From NCBI GenBank assembly GCA_002421565.1, contig DIKC01000080.1, positions 1-6,845 on the forward strand: a stretch of 6,845 nt of DNA, given 5' to 3'. Below the pieces are notes generated by a model that saw nothing but the letters and a program-made list of their open reading frames with translations, did no database searches and was not told the DNA's origin. The position numbers and the translations under genes were made by a program. Origin of the DNA: Desulfobulbaceae bacterium UBA5628. Its GTDB lineage: Bacteria; Desulfobacterota; Desulfobulbia; Desulfobulbales; Desulfurivibrionaceae. Of the stretch, positions 5,980-6,845 are shown one piece after another (positions within the stretch are counted from its first letter, which is position 1; each line of letters begins with the position of its first letter).

Positions 5980-6845
5980 TTATTTGGCGTATTCCACGGC
6001 CCGGGTCTCGCGGATCACGGTGACCCGAATCTGGCCCGGATAGGTGAGATCTTCCTCGATCTTCTTGGCAATATCCTTGGTCAGCAGCGAGGTTTCGGCA
6101 TCGCTCACCGCCGAGCTGTTGACCAGGATGCGAATCTCCCGGCCGGCCTGGATGGCGTAGGATTTCTCCACCCCCTTGAAGCTCTGGGCGATTTTCTCCA
6201 GATCCTCAAGCCGCTTGACGTAGGATTCCAGCATTTCCTTGCGGGCGCCGGGCCGCGCCCCGGAAAGGGCGTCGGCCGACTGCACCAGCACATCCAGGAT
6301 CGATTCCGGGGTAATGGCTTCATGGTGGGCGGCAATGGCATGAATCACCTCCGGCGATTCCCCGTATTTCTTGGCCAGATCCGCCCCGATGCTGGCATGC
6401 GACCCTTCCACCTCATGATCCACCGCCTTGCCGATATCATGGAGCAAGCCGGCCCGCTTGGCCTGCTTGACGTTGATCCCCAGCTCCGAGGCCATGATCC
6501 CGCAGAGGAAGGCGACTTCCAGGGAGTGCTGCAAACAGTTCTGGCTGTAGCTGGTCCGGTAACGCAAACGGCCCAGCAGCTTGATCAGTTCGGGATGCAC
6601 TCCGTGGGCGCCCACGTCAAAGGTGGCCTGCTCGCCGCTCTCCCGCATGGAAACTTCCAACTCCTCGGTCACCTTGGCGACAATCTCCTCGATCCGGGCC
6701 GGATGGATCCGGCCGTCGGCAATGAGCCGCTCCAGGGCCAGCCGGGCCACTTCCCGCCGCACCGGATTGAAGCCGGAAAGGATCACCGCCTCCGGGGTGT
6801 CGTCAATGATCACATCGATACCGGTGGCCGCCTCGATCGCCCGGA
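5980..6845 (-). CDS. rny: Ribonuclease Y, C-terminal two thirds (5' end beyond window)
   Basis: RNase Y is a membrane-anchored endoribonuclease that starts mRNA decay. The reading frame runs off the right edge with no real start inside the window: residues upstream of the GTG at 6813 ([10 protein letters not shown]) continue the conserved KH-domain sequence into [27 protein letters not shown]. About 288 codons are visible. The HD domain follows: [17 protein letters not shown], then the catalytic HDIGK at 6427-6441, GSH, IAAHHE and [13 protein letters not shown], which supply the His/Asp metal ligands. The C-terminus ([14 protein letters not shown] to [14 protein letters not shown]) is near-invariant in RNase Y. 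The missing part should hold the N-terminal membrane helix, coiled coil and the first part of the KH domain. tyrS begins 11 bases after the stop. Confidence 0.97.
   Translation of the reverse strand, partial: RAIEAATGIDVIIDDTPEAVILSGFNPVRREVARLALERLIADGRIHPARIEEIVAKVTEELEVSMRESGEQATFDVGAHGVHPELIKLLGRLRYRTSYSQNCLQHSLEVAFLCGIMASELGINVKQAKRAGLLHDIGKAVDHEVEGSHASIGADLAKKYGESPEVIHAIAAHHEAITPESILDVLVQSADALSGARPGARKEMLESYVKRLEDLEKIAQSFKGVEKSYAIQAGREIRILVNSSAVSDAETSLLTKDIAKKIEEDLTYPGQIRVTVIRETRAVEYAK

Noticed and set aside
5042..6043. 333-codon open frame on the + strand opposite tyrS and rny
   Set aside because: It is antisense to the unmistakable TyrRS and RNase Y sequences and its product is low-complexity His/Gly/Leu without domain features.
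6811..6813. GTG at 6813 as a start of RNase Y
   Set aside because: Conserved RNase Y sequence continues upstream to the window edge, so this GTG is an internal Val codon.
1..6845. CRISPR arrays, insertion sequences, tRNA/rRNA genes, phage or defence genes
   Set aside because: No regularly spaced repeats, terminal inverted repeats, transposase or integrase motifs or tRNA-like cloverleaf were seen; almost all sequence is accounted for by the eight genes.

Overview
This window is a gene-dense stretch of a GC-rich Gram-negative bacterial chromosome with eight protein-coding genes, two of them cut by the window edges. The set of genes suggests a member of the former Deltaproteobacteria (Desulfobacterota, perhaps Desulfobulbales-like). 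The evidence is a heptose-LPS enzyme tail (Gram-negative envelope), a DUF3108 periplasmic protein, a TsaD/RsmA neighbourhood and an RNase Y/TyrRS pair. The lineage is an inference from gene content; no rRNA or other marker is present.

Left block, + strand, about 1-3473: the end of a GmhA-type sedoheptulose-7-phosphate isomerase; a membrane-anchored YbbR-repeat protein; TsaD (tRNA t6A modification); a small DUF2062 membrane protein; and RsmA (16S rRNA dimethyladenosine transferase). From ybbR to rsmA the genes overlap or lie within 5 bases of each other (a 4-base GTGA overlap, a 5-base gap, a 4-base gap), so this looks like one translationally coupled operon for envelope and translation functions.

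Middle, about 3474-4751: a DUF3108 secreted protein on the - strand converges on rsmA with an 8-base gap. It is divergent from an uncharacterised 118-residue helical protein on the + strand. The 97-base gap between these two is the only substantial non-coding DNA in the window and should hold promoters for both.

Right block, - strand, 4745-6845: ribonuclease Y (5' end outside the window) followed 11 bases later by a KMSKS-type tyrosyl-tRNA synthetase, whose 3' end overlaps the 118-residue gene by 7 bases.

No tRNA, rRNA, CRISPR array, insertion sequence, integrase or defence/secondary-metabolism system was seen. The window is mostly housekeeping. The most noteworthy points are a codon-usage shift that falls inside tsaD, the tight insertion of a DUF2062 membrane protein between two RNA-modification genes, and the unrecognised 118-residue protein.
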